DNA from: JARBUG01 sp035628915
GTDB lineage: Bacteria > Bacillota > Sulfobacillia > Symbiobacteriales > Symbiobacteriaceae
NCBI GenBank assembly: GCA_035628915.1
Contig: DASPIW010000054.1
Location: forward strand, 1 to 64,000
Direction of reading: 5' to 3'
Length of the DNA: 64,000 nucleotides
The notes beneath the pieces were generated by a model. That model was not told where the DNA came from, searched no databases, and was given only the letters and a program-made list of their open reading frames with translations. This document shows positions 8,373-18,865 of this stretch, piece after piece. The position numbers and the translations under genes are program-made. Numbering within the stretch: the first letter of the stretch is position 1; each line of letters opens with the position of its first letter.

Positions 8373-9662
8373 ATGCAGAAGCAAAGGAAGCTGCTGGCCG
8401 CAGGGGTTTCAATGGTCCTTATGCTCATGCTGGTCGCGGGTTGTGGTGGGACCAAGACAGAGACGCAGACCCAGACGCCGTCCGGAAGCGCCGCACCGGC
8501 GCCCGAGAAGAAAGAAGAGATCACGGAGATCCGCCTCGGTGCCGCCTTCCCCCTGACGGGCAAGGAGTCGAAGATCGGCGCATCGTTCAAGCTGTCCACC
8601 GAACTGGCGATCAAGGAAGTGAACGACGCCGGCGGCCTGGAGATCAACGGCAAGAAGGTTCCCATCAAGCTTACGCTGCTTGACGACACCACCGACCCGA
8701 CCAAGTCGGCGCAGCTGATTGAGCAGCTGATTACGCAAGACAAGGTTCACGCCATTGTCGGCGGGTACTCGACGCTGCTGGTCTCGGCCCAGTCCGTCGT
8801 GCCGGAGCGCTACGGCATTCCGTACGTAAACGGCGGCGGTGCATCCACCAGCACCTACGGCCGCTCCAAGTGGGTATTCGGCACCCTGTCGCCCATCGAC
8901 GTGCTCGCCCGCACCCAAATGGAGTTCCTGAAGGATCTGGTCGATTCCGGCAAGCTGCCCAAGCCCCTCGCTATTGCCACCGTGTGGGAGAATACCGAGC
9001 ACGGCAAGGACTACCAGAAGGGCATCGTGGAGTTCGCCAACAAGAACCCCGGCGACTTCAAGGTCGTCTTCAACGAAGGCTTTGAGCTCTACGCCGCCAG
9101 CTTCAAGCCGCTGCTGACCAAGGTGCAGAACGCCAAGGCCGACATTTTCATGGCAGACGCCCGCCTCGAAGACTACATCACCATGCACCGGGAATACAGC
9201 CAGATGGGCCTCTCCCACAAGATGGTCACCTACGGGCCCCGCGGCGCTGACAAGGCTGCCCGCGACGGCCTCGGCGACAAGACCGACTACATCTTCGCCA
9301 GCGCCTGGTGGGCCAATACGCTGCCCTATCCGCAGGTGAAGGCTTACGTTGAAAAGTACAAGGCTGCAACGGGCATCGCCTCCCCGGCCTGGTACGATGC
9401 GCTGCCCTACGAAACCGTCCGGATTCTGCTGAAGGCGATTCAGCAGGCCGGCTCCACCGACCCCGAAAAGATCCGGCAAGCCTTGACCAAGGTGGAAATC
9501 AAGGATTCGCTGGTCCCCGGCCAGGTCCTGAAGTTCTCGGAGACCGGCCAAGCTATCTACCCGTATGTTGTCACGCAGAACAAGCCGGGCAACAAGCTGG
9601 ACCTCGTGTGGCCGAAGGAGGCCAAGAACGGCGACGCCGTAGCTCCGATCCCGACAAAGTAA
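8373..9662 (+). CDS. livJ: branched-chain amino acid-type ABC binding lipoprotein
   Basis: About 429 aa. Lipoprotein signal MQKQRKLLAAGVSMVLMLML then VAGCGG, followed by a Thr/Gln/Pro linker and a periplasmic-binding type I fold (IRLGAAFPLTGKESKIGASF, DDTTDPTKSAQL, AIVGGYSTLLVSAQSVV). ATG 8373 begins the signal peptide; an in-frame ATG at 8358 and a TTG at 8322 are alternatives. It heads the five-gene Liv operon. The ligand could be an amino acid, amide or urea-like compound; the family name does not fix it. Confidence 0.9.
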   Translation: MQKQRKLLAAGVSMVLMLMLVAGCGGTKTETQTQTPSGSAAPAPEKKEEITEIRLGAAFPLTGKESKIGASFKLSTELAIKEVNDAGGLEINGKKVPIKLTLLDDTTDPTKSAQLIEQLITQDKVHAIVGGYSTLLVSAQSVVPERYGIPYVNGGGASTSTYGRSKWVFGTLSPIDVLARTQMEFLKDLVDSGKLPKPLAIATVWENTEHGKDYQKGIVEFANKNPGDFKVVFNEGFELYAASFKPLLTKVQNAKADIFMADARLEDYITMHREYSQMGLSHKMVTYGPRGADKAARDGLGDKTDYIFASAWWANTLPYPQVKAYVEKYKAATGIASPAWYDALPYETVRILLKAIQQAGSTDPEKIRQALTKVEIKDSLVPGQVLKFSETGQAIYPYVVTQNKPGNKLDLVWPKEAKNGDAVAPIPTK

Positions 9663-9686
9663 GCGGGACGATAGGAGAGAGCCCAC

Positions 9687-10631
9687 ATGATTGACTTCCT
9701 TGGAGCCACCATCAACGGCATTCTGATCGCCGGCCTCTATACGATGATGTCGTTCGGCCTGGCTCTGATTTACGGTGTGATGAAGCTGGTGAACTTGGCC
9801 CACGCGGGGTTTATCATGCTTGGGGCCTATGCTACCTTCGCCCTGTTCTCCAGGTTTGGCATGGACCCGTTCCTGGCGACCATCATCGCCGGCCCGCTCT
9901 TCTTCCTCATCGGGATGGCGCTGCACCGCTATGTGGTGCGGCGCCTCCCGGAAAGCGGGAACACGCCGGCCGTTCAGTCACTGCTGCTGCTCTTCGGCGT
10001 CTGGCTGGTGCTGCAGAACCTCGGGTACTACATCTGGGGCGGCGACACCCGTTCGGTCCTGACGAGCTACACGATGAGCGCTGTCAACATAGGTCCGTTC
10101 CGGCTGTCGGTCGTCAGCCTCCTGGTCTTCGCCATGACAAGCGTCATCGGCCTCGCCATGACCTTCATGCTGACCCGGACGTACCTGGGGAAGGCCATCC
10201 GGGCCGTCACCCAGAACAAGGGTGCGGCCATGCTGGTCGGAATTAACGCCGGACGGATTCAGATGATCGCTTTCGGCCTGGGCATCGCCCTGGGCGCCCT
10301 CGCCGGTGGGTTGATGTCCACGATCTACCCGTTCACCCCGGACTTCGGCCGGAGCTTTCTGCTCAAGGGCTTCGTCATTACGGTGCTGGCCGGAATGGAG
10401 TCCTTCTGGGGCGTGGCCTTCGGTGCGGCCATCATCGCCTTGATCGAGCAGTACACGGCCCAGTATAACCTGGTGCCGAACATCTTTCAGGATGCCATTA
10501 CCTTCGGTCTGCTGGTCGTCGCCCTGGTGGTGATGCCGCAGGGTCTGCCGTCGGTAGGCAGCCAGATCGTAAAATTTGGTAGGTCCCTTGTGGCACGGCT
10601 GCTGCGGCGTAGGGAGGTGGCCCGCTCATGA
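9687..10631 (+). CDS. livH: branched-chain amino acid ABC permease LivH type
   Basis: 314-aa inner-membrane permease with the LivH signature GLALIYGVMKLVNLAHAGFI near the N-terminus and the cytoplasmic EAA-like loop (TRTYLGKAIRAVTQNKGAAM, GINAGRIQMIAFGLG). The ATG follows ataggagagagcccac. It lies 24 bp after the binding protein gene and overlaps livM by 4 bp. Confidence 0.92.
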   Translation: MIDFLGATINGILIAGLYTMMSFGLALIYGVMKLVNLAHAGFIMLGAYATFALFSRFGMDPFLATIIAGPLFFLIGMALHRYVVRRLPESGNTPAVQSLLLLFGVWLVLQNLGYYIWGGDTRSVLTSYTMSAVNIGPFRLSVVSLLVFAMTSVIGLAMTFMLTRTYLGKAIRAVTQNKGAAMLVGINAGRIQMIAFGLGIALGALAGGLMSTIYPFTPDFGRSFLLKGFVITVLAGMESFWGVAFGAAIIALIEQYTAQYNLVPNIFQDAITFGLLVVALVVMPQGLPSVGSQIVKFGRSLVARLLRRREVARS

Positions 10632-11680
10632 ATCTCTTCGCTGTTCGGGGTTGGTCCCGGTATGCGGGCCTGGCCCTAGCGGGCGCCGCCATCGCGGTGC
10701 TCTTCACCGGCCCGGCTTACCTGGGCCGGGGCACCCTCAACGACATTTGGAACGTGGCCTTCTATGTAATTCTGGGCTCGGCCTGGAACCTGATGGGCGG
10801 ATTGGCGGGGCAGGTCTCCTTCGGTTACTCCGCCTTTATGGGGATTGGCGCCTACGCCACTGTGCTGCTGGCCCTGGCGGGATGGAACGCCTATGCCACC
10901 ATTCCCGTGGGTATGGCAGTGGCCGCTCTCTTCTCCGTGATCGTGGGCCTGCCCACGTTCCGCCTGCGGGGCCCCTACTTCACGATTGCGACCATCGGCA
11001 TCTCTGAAGCGGTCCGGGTCGTGGCTCAGGGGTTTGAGTGGACGGGCGGCTCCAGCGGTAAGCGGATGCCCCTGAACTACGGCGACTTCCTGTACAAGCT
11101 GCTGCCAGGTGTTCCCCGGGGTCAGGCGATTTTTCTCGAGAACTACTACGGCATGCTTATCCTGACGGTCCTGGTGGTGGCAGTGGTCTGGTGGGTCATG
11201 TCGTCCCGCTTCGGCATGGCGCTGGCCTCCATCAAACAGGATATCGATGCTGCTGAAGCGCTGGGCGTTAACGCAACGGGCTACAAGGTCCGGGCGCATG
11301 CGCTCTCGGCGGCCCTGGTCGCTGCGGCGGGCAGCCTGTTCGCCATAAACTTCCAGTACATCGCCCCGAACTCGGTCTTCGCATTCAACATGTCCTTGCA
11401 GATTGTGTTGATGCCCGTCATCGGCGGCGTCGGCACCCTGCTCGGGCCGGTCATCGGCGGCGTGGTCTTTGGCTACATCCAGATCAAGCTGCTGACGATC
11501 CAGGCCTTACGCGATTCCAACTTGATGATTTACGGGACCCTCCTGATTGTCGTCATGCTCTTCGAGCCAGCAGGCATCCTGGGACTGCTCCGGCGCCTCG
11601 GACGGCTCGTCAGCCGCATCACTTCGCCGGCGGCCAAGGCGGCACAGCCGGCGAGCAAGGGGGTGCCGAACGGTGCCTGA
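10628..11680 (+). CDS. livM: branched-chain amino acid ABC permease LivM type
   Basis: 350-aa permease with LivM landmarks GSAWNLMGGLAGQVSFGYSA, RLRGPYFTIATIGISEA and the coupling loop IKQDIDAAEALGVNATGYKV. Its ATG overlaps the livH stop (ATGA), and its own 3' end overlaps the livG start. The C-terminus has a basic/alanine tail (PAAKAAQPASKG). Confidence 0.92.
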   Translation: MNLFAVRGWSRYAGLALAGAAIAVLFTGPAYLGRGTLNDIWNVAFYVILGSAWNLMGGLAGQVSFGYSAFMGIGAYATVLLALAGWNAYATIPVGMAVAALFSVIVGLPTFRLRGPYFTIATIGISEAVRVVAQGFEWTGGSSGKRMPLNYGDFLYKLLPGVPRGQAIFLENYYGMLILTVLVVAVVWWVMSSRFGMALASIKQDIDAAEALGVNATGYKVRAHALSAALVAAAGSLFAINFQYIAPNSVFAFNMSLQIVLMPVIGGVGTLLGPVIGGVVFGYIQIKLLTIQALRDSNLMIYGTLLIVVMLFEPAGILGLLRRLGRLVSRITSPAAKAAQPASKGVPNGA

Positions 11681-12410
11681 GATCATCCTTGAAGGCAAGA
11701 ACATTACCAAGCGATTTGGCGGCCTTGTGGCCGTGAATAACGTCTCCTTCCAGGTGGAGCCCGGTGAGATCTTCGGTCTGATCGGCCCAAACGGGGCCGG
11801 CAAGACGACGCTCTTCTCGTGCCTGGTCGGGACCTACCCGCCCACCGCCGGCGAAGTCTGGTTCAAAGGGCAGCGGATCGATGGCAAACCGAATTTCGCC
11901 GTCGTCCACCGGGGCGTGGTCCGGACCCATCAGATCGTCAAGCCCTTCCGGGACATGACCGTCTTGCAGAATGTGATGGTGGGCGTCAATTTCGGGCGCA
12001 AGCCCCAGTCGGGCGCCGCCGCCCGCCAGGAGGCCGAGCGGATTCTGGCGTTCTGCGGGCTTGCCCACCGGGCAGAGTCCAACGCCGCCAGCCTGACCAT
12101 CGGCGAACATAAGCGCCTGGAGATTTGCCGGGCCCTGGCGACGGAGCCGGAGATCATCATGCTGGACGAAGTGATGGGCGGCCTCAACCCTGCGGAGATC
12201 AACGATGCGATGGCGCTGATTCGGAAGATCCGGGACGCCGGCAAGACCGTGCTGATGATCGAGCATCACATGAAGGCCGTGGCCGGCGTGTGTGAGCGGG
12301 CCATGGTGCTCAACTTCGGGAACAAGATCGCCGAAGGGGCGACCAAAGATGTCCTGAACGACCCGCAGGTGATCGAGGCCTATCTGGGCGCCCACGTGCC
12401 CGCAAGCTAA
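11673..12410 (+). CDS. livG: branched-chain amino acid ABC ATPase LivG type
   Basis: 245 aa with Walker A GPNGAGKTT, LivG-type insertion FRDMTVLQNVMVGVNF, Walker B IIMLDEVMGG and H-loop MIEHHMKAV. The signature LSGGQ-equivalent reads LTIGEHKRLEICRAL, and the Walker B Glu precedes Val instead of Pro. GTG 11673 is preferred because ggggg lies about 9 nt upstream and the longer frame upstream lies within livM. Confidence 0.9.
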   Translation: MPEIILEGKNITKRFGGLVAVNNVSFQVEPGEIFGLIGPNGAGKTTLFSCLVGTYPPTAGEVWFKGQRIDGKPNFAVVHRGVVRTHQIVKPFRDMTVLQNVMVGVNFGRKPQSGAAARQEAERILAFCGLAHRAESNAASLTIGEHKRLEICRALATEPEIIMLDEVMGGLNPAEINDAMALIRKIRDAGKTVLMIEHHMKAVAGVCERAMVLNFGNKIAEGATKDVLNDPQVIEAYLGAHVPAS

Positions 12411-12425
12411 AGGGGGCCTGAGACG

Positions 12426-13130
<705 letters not shown>

Positions 13131-13142
13131 TGTGGTTTGTGG

Positions 13143-13172
13143 GGGATCGCTTACGGCGATCCCTTTCTTTTT
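13143..13172 (+). terminator. liv operon terminator
   Basis: Stem gggatcgc / gcgatccc with a 5-nt loop, followed by tttctttttc. Confidence 0.9.
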
Positions 13173-13190
13173 CGGGCCGAGTTGTCCCTT

Positions 13191-13305
13191 CGTTCAGGAT
13201 TTTTCCCCCCGGCCTGGTCCCAGGGCAGAAAAATCCTGAACGGAATAGCCGAAAGGCCTCGAAATTGGGTTGATTGGGGCGCCGGTACCGTTTTCGGCGC
13301 CCCTG
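13191..13305 (+). repeat. Two strong inverted repeats in the gap before the HTH gene
   Basis: Within the 294-bp gap 13131-13424 there are two hairpins besides the terminator. One has perfect 15-bp arms (CGTTCAGGATTTTTC at 13191-13205 and its complement at 13228-13242). The other is ggggcgccg / cggcgcccc at about 13278-13305. No gene is supported here although a frame stays open. They may form a structured 5' leader for the gene at 13425. Confidence 0.6.
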
Positions 13306-13424
13306 GACGGATTGGTGGCGGCTTCTCGTTCACAATGTTTCCAGGCTGGCGATGGGCGCGATGGAAAAATATTGAAGGAAACCTCGTCCCCTTGCAGAAT
13401 GACTCTGAGAGGGGGGGAGAATCT

Positions 13425-14378
13425 GTGGCGGATGGACTCGTGAAGGTACCGGTGTCGCTGTTGCTGTGCCCCGACCTGTCTGCGCCGGCCAAACTGCTTT
13501 GGATGGTTTCACAGCTGCACACCGGTGCAGAAAAGGCCGGCACATCCTGGCTGGCAGCGACTTCAGGCCTCTCGCACCCCACGGTGCGGACAGCGGCGGC
13601 CCCGCTGGCGCTGAGAGGTTGGGACGGCGCAACAGTCCCGGTTCCGGCAGCCCTCCTGACACACAGACGGCTGGGAGTTCAGGCCCGAATCATGTACGGC
13701 CTTCTCCTGCTGACGCCGGGGTTCAGCCACCCGCACGGCCACTTCGCATACGAAGAGCTGGCCTGCCTGGCGAATGCCAGCCGGAATACCGTTGCACAGG
13801 CCGTGGACGAACTGGCCCGGGCCGAGTGGGTCAAGACAGAGCGAGCCAACCGGCGTACCCGGATTGACTTCATGCTCACGTTCAAGGGCCTCGCCCAGGG
13901 CCTGGCAGCTCTGGACGCAGCTCAGGACCGCCTGGCGAAGGCCGAGCACTATGGGGAAGGCTTGATGCGGGAGTACCTCTCGCTCTTGAGCGATTCGGAC
14001 GACTACGAGGACAACGCCACCCCCGGTTGGCTGGTGAATCCTCGGACCGGCGAGCACTTGGAGCTGGACCGGTACTACCCGCCCAGAGTCGCCCTTGAGT
14101 ATAACGGCCCGCAGCATTATCACAAAACCAGGAAGTTCACTGCCGCCCAAGCTGCGGGGCAGCGCGAGCGAGACTACATAAAGCTCGGAATGTGTGTCGA
14201 ACGACAGATCACCCTTGTGATCGTCCGCCCCGAAGACTTGACCCTGCCAGGGATGCAGCGCAAAGTCAGCGGCCTGTTACCGCTCCGGGATTTGACCGGG
14301 TGCGACCTGTTGATCGACTACCTGGAACTGGAGAGCTCTGAGTACCGGCTGTCCGTGTCGCATCTCTACCAGAAATAG
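13425..14378 (+). CDS. HTH protein with PD-(D/E)XK-like C-terminal domain
   Basis: 317 aa, family not firmly recognised. The N-terminal half has two winged-helix-like segments (AGTSWLAATSGLSHPTVRTA near residues 38-57 and FAYEELACLANASRNTVAQA near 107-126). The C-terminal part resembles a DUF559/Vsr-type nuclease core: ELDRYYPPRVALEYNGPQHY, then QRERDYIKLGM and ITLVIVRPEDL (about 205-275). GTG 13425 is chosen because aggggggga precedes it; the open frame extends to 13137 through the liv terminator and is not credible there. It is monocistronic. It could be a regulator with a catalytic or dead nuclease fold. Confidence 0.6.
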   Translation: MADGLVKVPVSLLLCPDLSAPAKLLWMVSQLHTGAEKAGTSWLAATSGLSHPTVRTAAAPLALRGWDGATVPVPAALLTHRRLGVQARIMYGLLLLTPGFSHPHGHFAYEELACLANASRNTVAQAVDELARAEWVKTERANRRTRIDFMLTFKGLAQGLAALDAAQDRLAKAEHYGEGLMREYLSLLSDSDDYEDNATPGWLVNPRTGEHLELDRYYPPRVALEYNGPQHYHKTRKFTAAQAAGQRERDYIKLGMCVERQITLVIVRPEDLTLPGMQRKVSGLLPLRDLTGCDLLIDYLELESSEYRLSVSHLYQK

Positions 14379-14381
14379 GCG

Positions 14382-14406
14382 CGCCCCCCTGCCGAGGGGC
14401 GTTTTC
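14382..14406 (+). terminator. intrinsic terminator
   Basis: Stem cgcccc / ggggcg followed by ttttcc, 3 nt after the stop of the HTH-nuclease gene. Confidence 0.8.
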
Positions 14407-14493
14407 CTGACGGGTGATATACAAGATATGGAAAGGTCAATTCACGCCTGACGATGAATATTTGGCGCCACAACATCGCAGGAGGGTGGCGCG

Positions 14494-17400
14494 GTGAGCA
14501 GAACAGGACTGAACCTTGCCTTATTGCGCGCCCGGGCGCAGGTCCGGGAAAATGATGCTGACCCGCAGTCCGGCGGCATATCCCGCCGGCATTTATTCCG
14601 CCTGGCTGGGGCTGCAGCCGTGGCATCGCAGCTATTGCGCACCGAAACGGCCCGGGCGCTGCCGAACTCGGTCGAGTTCGTGCACGGCAAGGGCCGTGCC
14701 GCCTTCAAACTTGACGGCGCCGAACGCTGGTCGATTGACACCCGGGCCTTCGGCGGCTCGCCGCGCCTCGCCGTCCGCCAGGACCGCACCGCCATCCGGC
14801 TGGAGCTCTCCGGCGCCACCTTCCCGGGTACCAGCCTGCCGGCCAACATGGTCTGCGAAGCCACCCTGAGCGGATCTGTCACCTTCACGTTTGCCCTCGG
14901 CAGCTTTACCTGCAAGGCACCCCTCCCGGGCTGGCTGGCAGGGGAAGCCGCAGCCGTGGGCCTTGCCGCGCTTTCGCACAATGCGTGCGCGCTGGGCGAC
15001 ATGGGGCAACTGACGCTAGACGGCTCCGCCAAGGCACAGTTCTTCCCGGACTGGGCCTTCCGGCTGGAGGGCAGCGCCATCGCCCGGCTCTCCGGCGCGG
15101 GGCGGGAGGACCTGGTCTCCGATTCGGTGAGCATCGCACTGATTGGCAGTGATCAGCCGAGCCTGCTGGCCAACTCCGCCGACCGGCGGACCCTGATTTC
15201 CCTGGGGCGCCGCGACCGGGTCTGGGCCCTGGAACTGGCCCAGCTGGCGCCCGCCGGGTGGGAGTTGGAGTCGGTCGACCATCCGTTTGACATGATTCAC
15301 ATCGAGACCAGCATCAGCCGGCGCGGCGAAGTGCGCCAGGCTTTGGCCGCCGAGGCCGGCACGGACGACGGGCGCCTGAACCTGGTCGCCCTGAGCGGGC
15401 TGACGAGCACCGACGGCGACCCGTTCCGCCTGCCGCTCACTTCGGTGCGCTATGCGCAGACGTTTGACCAGCAGGGCGTGCAGACCGCCCTGGTCGGCCG
15501 CTTCAGTCCCGAGCCAGTCTGGCTTCACGCCCGGGGCTGCAGCATGCTGCTCGGCGACTCGCCGTCGGCGCCCGGGCTCGAACTGGTGCAGCGCAATGGC
15601 CAGTTCACCCGCTCCGTCTGTAGTCCTGCCCTCCTGGGCCTGACTTCGCCCATGGAGCAGACCATCGTCGAGCCGCGGTTCGTGGGCGGCGCCGGGCTGG
15701 TCTCCCTCGCGGCGACCAACGCCGAAACGCAGCTGCCCCCGCTGCAGGATGGGCCCAGTGAGGTGCCGCCCCGCAACAAACCCAGACGCCGCGAAGTTGA
15801 TGAGCTTGACCTGCCCGTTATCATCGCACCGCTCAATCTTACGCTGTCCGTACTCCGCCCCGAGGACCTGCTCGTCCTCACCTTCGAGTTTGTCAACCTG
15901 CGCCTGGAAGCCGGCGGCACCGGCCCTGCCCGCCTCGTCCGACAGCAGCAGAACCGGGCAGCCTACATGATTGTCAAGTTTCCGCCCCAGGCCATTGGCG
16001 AGCGGGCCTTCTACGAGACGGAGACGCCCGGCTCCCCCGGCGACGAGCCGCCGACCATGCCTCCCGTCCAGAACCGGATTTCCGGGCCCAGCCGCCTGGT
16101 CTTCCGCCTGCCGGCCGGCGTGAACGAGATTCCTTACTCCATGGAAGCGCTGCTGAGCTGGACGAAGTACGACCACGCCCTGGTGCCGGCCGCGCTGCCT
16201 CCTTCGCTGCTGCTGCCCATCCGGCGGGCGACGGACCTCCGGCTGTCGCTCTTCGATTTGGAAGACGACTGCAATTGTGAACCGCTCACCCCCGCCCTGA
16301 TTCCCCCGCCCCGCATTCAGCTGCCCGAGGAGTACCACACGGCCATTGAAGCGCCGTACCGGGTCTTCCTCTCGCCGAACAAGTACGCGGGCTGGGCACA
16401 CTCCATCAAGCCCGTCACCCACGACGGCTGGACGGAGCTCTGGCACACCCGCCTGGGCGTCAAAGGCAACCACAACACAGTCGATGAGGAGTCGGCTTAC
16501 CTGCGGACCGTCCGGGCCATCTGGTCGCCGGACTTCAGCCCCAGCGGCCCGCCCAACCCGCCCGACACCTCGCCGTTCCGCATGTCACTGACGACATCGT
16601 ATCGCAACCAGATTGTGCGCCTTAGCTCTGACTATCAAATCAGCGGCTTCAGCCCCAGGCCGATTCAGGCCGACCGCCTGATGCTCTCGTCATTGGGTGC
16701 CTGGCTGAACGTGCGCGGCCTCTGGAGCCGGCGCCCGCCCGGCTTTACGGTGGAGGAGTGGCGGCACCGGGCCGTCATGGCGCGGGACACGTACGTCCGG
16801 GTGGTCGAGCCCGGCTATCTCTTCCCGTTTGGCCAGCGGGCCGCACTCATTACCGTAACCGAGCGCAAGTTCCAGCCCACGCCCGCCGGCCACATGGCGG
16901 CCTACCTGCGGCAGCGGAAGTTCATTATGGTCCGCCAGCCGGAGCGGACGTTCCCCGCCACCGGCCAGGCATACAGCGGGCGCCAGATGCCGTTCAAGAA
17001 AGTGACGGTAACCACGCTGGTCACCCCGGCGCTCGACCTGCCCACGCCCATCGTGCCGGGCAGCGGCGAGTCTTCGTTCTGGCCCCGGGTTGGTAACAAG
17101 GACTTCCTCTTCAACGTCGTCACGGTCGACGGCGAAGGCCAGAGCCAGGAGTTCTCCACGCCCATGGCCTTCATTAAGGACGACATCGCCGACGATGCCG
17201 CCAAGATGACGACCGTTGCCAACAACATGGCAAACGGCGACAGCAGCCGCCGCCAGCGGGACCTGCGGGGCCAGAAGGTCGCCTACGCCCCCGCCGATAA
17301 GCCGGGCGATACCTCGTTCGAGACCGCCACCATGACCTTCATGGGTGAAGTGCCCGACCAGAGCACCGCCCTGGGCGCCGACGCTCCCCGCTTCTTCCCG

Positions 17401-18849
17401 GCCATGGCCGAGGCGGGCATCCGCATGGCGTCGGTCGACGCGCTGACGCAGTCCGCTGCGCCGGCCAAGATCAAAATGGCTCAGGCCTTCCTGGACAACG
17501 CCTTCGAGAAGAGTGTCAACAAGACGGCCGTCTTTGCCGAACTGGTCAATACGGTGGCCGCCAACTTCCCCACCAACATGTCCGGCGGCGTGGGCACCCC
17601 GAATATGGGCGTCAGCGGCCTCTCCCGCTCCATGGGCCCCGTGGGCGGCGCCCTCAGCGACCTCGTGGACGGCACCTTCAACCCCAAGCAGTTTTTCAGC
17701 GATCAGGCCAAGATTCTCGGCGGCATTCTGCTGAGCGATATCCTCGACCTGCTCCACCTGACAGACAGCGACCAGAAGAACGCGAAAGTCCCCAAATTTA
17801 CGGCCCGGGTCGCCTACCCGAAGGGCCCCGACGGCAAAGAAGACAAGGACGCCGTGCCCCTGGGCGTCGAGATCAAGTTGGAGTGGAAACCGGACGTCAA
17901 GGACGATCCCCTGCACATCTTTGTCACCAACTCCAATACGAAGTTCGAATTGCTGGCCACTCTCTTCCAGGACTTCAACGGCAACCCGCCCAAGTTCGAG
18001 GTCAAGGGACTTCTGGAGGACTTCAAGGTCGACTTGATCGCCCCGGTCACCAGCTTCCTGATTCTCACGTTCGACAAGATCACCTTCACGGCGACCGACG
18101 GCACCAAGCCTGACGTCGACCCGAAAATCGACAAGGTCGAGTTCGTCGGCCCCCTCAAGTTCGTCCAGACCTTGCAGGATTTTCTCAAGAGCGACGGCGG
18201 CGGCGGGCCCTTCAGCTTCAGCATTGACGTCTCGCCCACCGGGGTGAACGCCGGTGTCAGCCTGGCGATTCCGAGCGTGCAGCTGGGCGTGCTCTCCATC
18301 GCGAACATGAAGCTTTCCATGGGGCTCAACCTGCCGTTCAGCGGCGACCCCGTTCGGCTCCGCTTTGCATTCTGCGAGCGGGAAAATCCGTTCACAATCA
18401 CCGTCTCCCTGTTCGGCGGCGGCGGGTTCTTTGCTGTGGGACTGGGCCTGGACGGCATCGAACTGCTGGAGGCATCGTTCGAGTTCGGCGGCAACTTCTC
18501 CATGGATATCGGCGTTGCGAGCGGCGGCGTGCACATCATGGTCGGCATCTACTACAAAATGGAGGGCGACGACGCCGAACTGACCGGCTATGTGCGGCTG
18601 GGCGGCCACCTCTCCGTGTTGGGCTTGATCACCATCTCCGCCGAGTTTAGCATGAGCCTGACCTACGACATTCCCAAGGACAAAGTCTGGGGTCAGGCAA
18701 CGCTTACGGTGAAGATTGAGATTCTGTTCTTTAGCATCAGCGTCGATCTGCACGTGGAGCGCAAGTTCAAGGGCTCCGCCGGCGACCCGACGTTTGCCGA
18801 TTTGATGGAGCGCAGCGACTGGGAGTCGTACGCCGAGGCGTTCGCATAA
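14494..18849 (+). CDS. giant Tat-signal protein of unknown function (1451 aa)
   Basis: Not recognised. Residues 30-36 are SRRHLFR, a twin-arginine motif with Arg31-Arg32. A weakly hydrophobic LAGAAAVASQLL follows and an ARA cleavage-like site at 54-56, so Tat export is predicted. The mature part is largely beta-rich. A Pro/Asp-rich middle (about 500-950) leads to a short helical segment (about 985-1090), and the C-terminal 350 residues alternate polar and apolar positions (SLFGGGGFFAVGLGLDGIEL, LEASFEFGGNFSMDIGVASG), like stacked amphipathic strands. GTG 14494 follows ggaggg. It sits 16 bp before a second giant gene and then tatA, suggesting one operon. Confidence 0.75.
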   Translation: MSRTGLNLALLRARAQVRENDADPQSGGISRRHLFRLAGAAAVASQLLRTETARALPNSVEFVHGKGRAAFKLDGAERWSIDTRAFGGSPRLAVRQDRTAIRLELSGATFPGTSLPANMVCEATLSGSVTFTFALGSFTCKAPLPGWLAGEAAAVGLAALSHNACALGDMGQLTLDGSAKAQFFPDWAFRLEGSAIARLSGAGREDLVSDSVSIALIGSDQPSLLANSADRRTLISLGRRDRVWALELAQLAPAGWELESVDHPFDMIHIETSISRRGEVRQALAAEAGTDDGRLNLVALSGLTSTDGDPFRLPLTSVRYAQTFDQQGVQTALVGRFSPEPVWLHARGCSMLLGDSPSAPGLELVQRNGQFTRSVCSPALLGLTSPMEQTIVEPRFVGGAGLVSLAATNAETQLPPLQDGPSEVPPRNKPRRREVDELDLPVIIAPLNLTLSVLRPEDLLVLTFEFVNLRLEAGGTGPARLVRQQQNRAAYMIVKFPPQAIGERAFYETETPGSPGDEPPTMPPVQNRISGPSRLVFRLPAGVNEIPYSMEALLSWTKYDHALVPAALPPSLLLPIRRATDLRLSLFDLEDDCNCEPLTPALIPPPRIQLPEEYHTAIEAPYRVFLSPNKYAGWAHSIKPVTHDGWTELWHTRLGVKGNHNTVDEESAYLRTVRAIWSPDFSPSGPPNPPDTSPFRMSLTTSYRNQIVRLSSDYQISGFSPRPIQADRLMLSSLGAWLNVRGLWSRRPPGFTVEEWRHRAVMARDTYVRVVEPGYLFPFGQRAALITVTERKFQPTPAGHMAAYLRQRKFIMVRQPERTFPATGQAYSGRQMPFKKVTVTTLVTPALDLPTPIVPGSGESSFWPRVGNKDFLFNVVTVDGEGQSQEFSTPMAFIKDDIADDAAKMTTVANNMANGDSSRRQRDLRGQKVAYAPADKPGDTSFETATMTFMGEVPDQSTALGADAPRFFPAMAEAGIRMASVDALTQSAAPAKIKMAQAFLDNAFEKSVNKTAVFAELVNTVAANFPTNMSGGVGTPNMGVSGLSRSMGPVGGALSDLVDGTFNPKQFFSDQAKILGGILLSDILDLLHLTDSDQKNAKVPKFTARVAYPKGPDGKEDKDAVPLGVEIKLEWKPDVKDDPLHIFVTNSNTKFELLATLFQDFNGNPPKFEVKGLLEDFKVDLIAPVTSFLILTFDKITFTATDGTKPDVDPKIDKVEFVGPLKFVQTLQDFLKSDGGGGPFSFSIDVSPTGVNAGVSLAIPSVQLGVLSIANMKLSMGLNLPFSGDPVRLRFAFCERENPFTITVSLFGGGGFFAVGLGLDGIELLEASFEFGGNFSMDIGVASGGVHIMVGIYYKMEGDDAELTGYVRLGGHLSVLGLITISAEFSMSLTYDIPKDKVWGQATLTVKIEILFFSISVDLHVERKFKGSAGDPTFADLMERSDWESYAEAFA

Positions 18850-18865
18850 GGAGGAGGCTGGGTAG

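Noticed and set aside
13137..13424. N-terminal extension of the HTH-nuclease frame
   Set aside because: It would run through the liv terminator and two hairpins and has no ribosome binding site; GTG 13425 is better.
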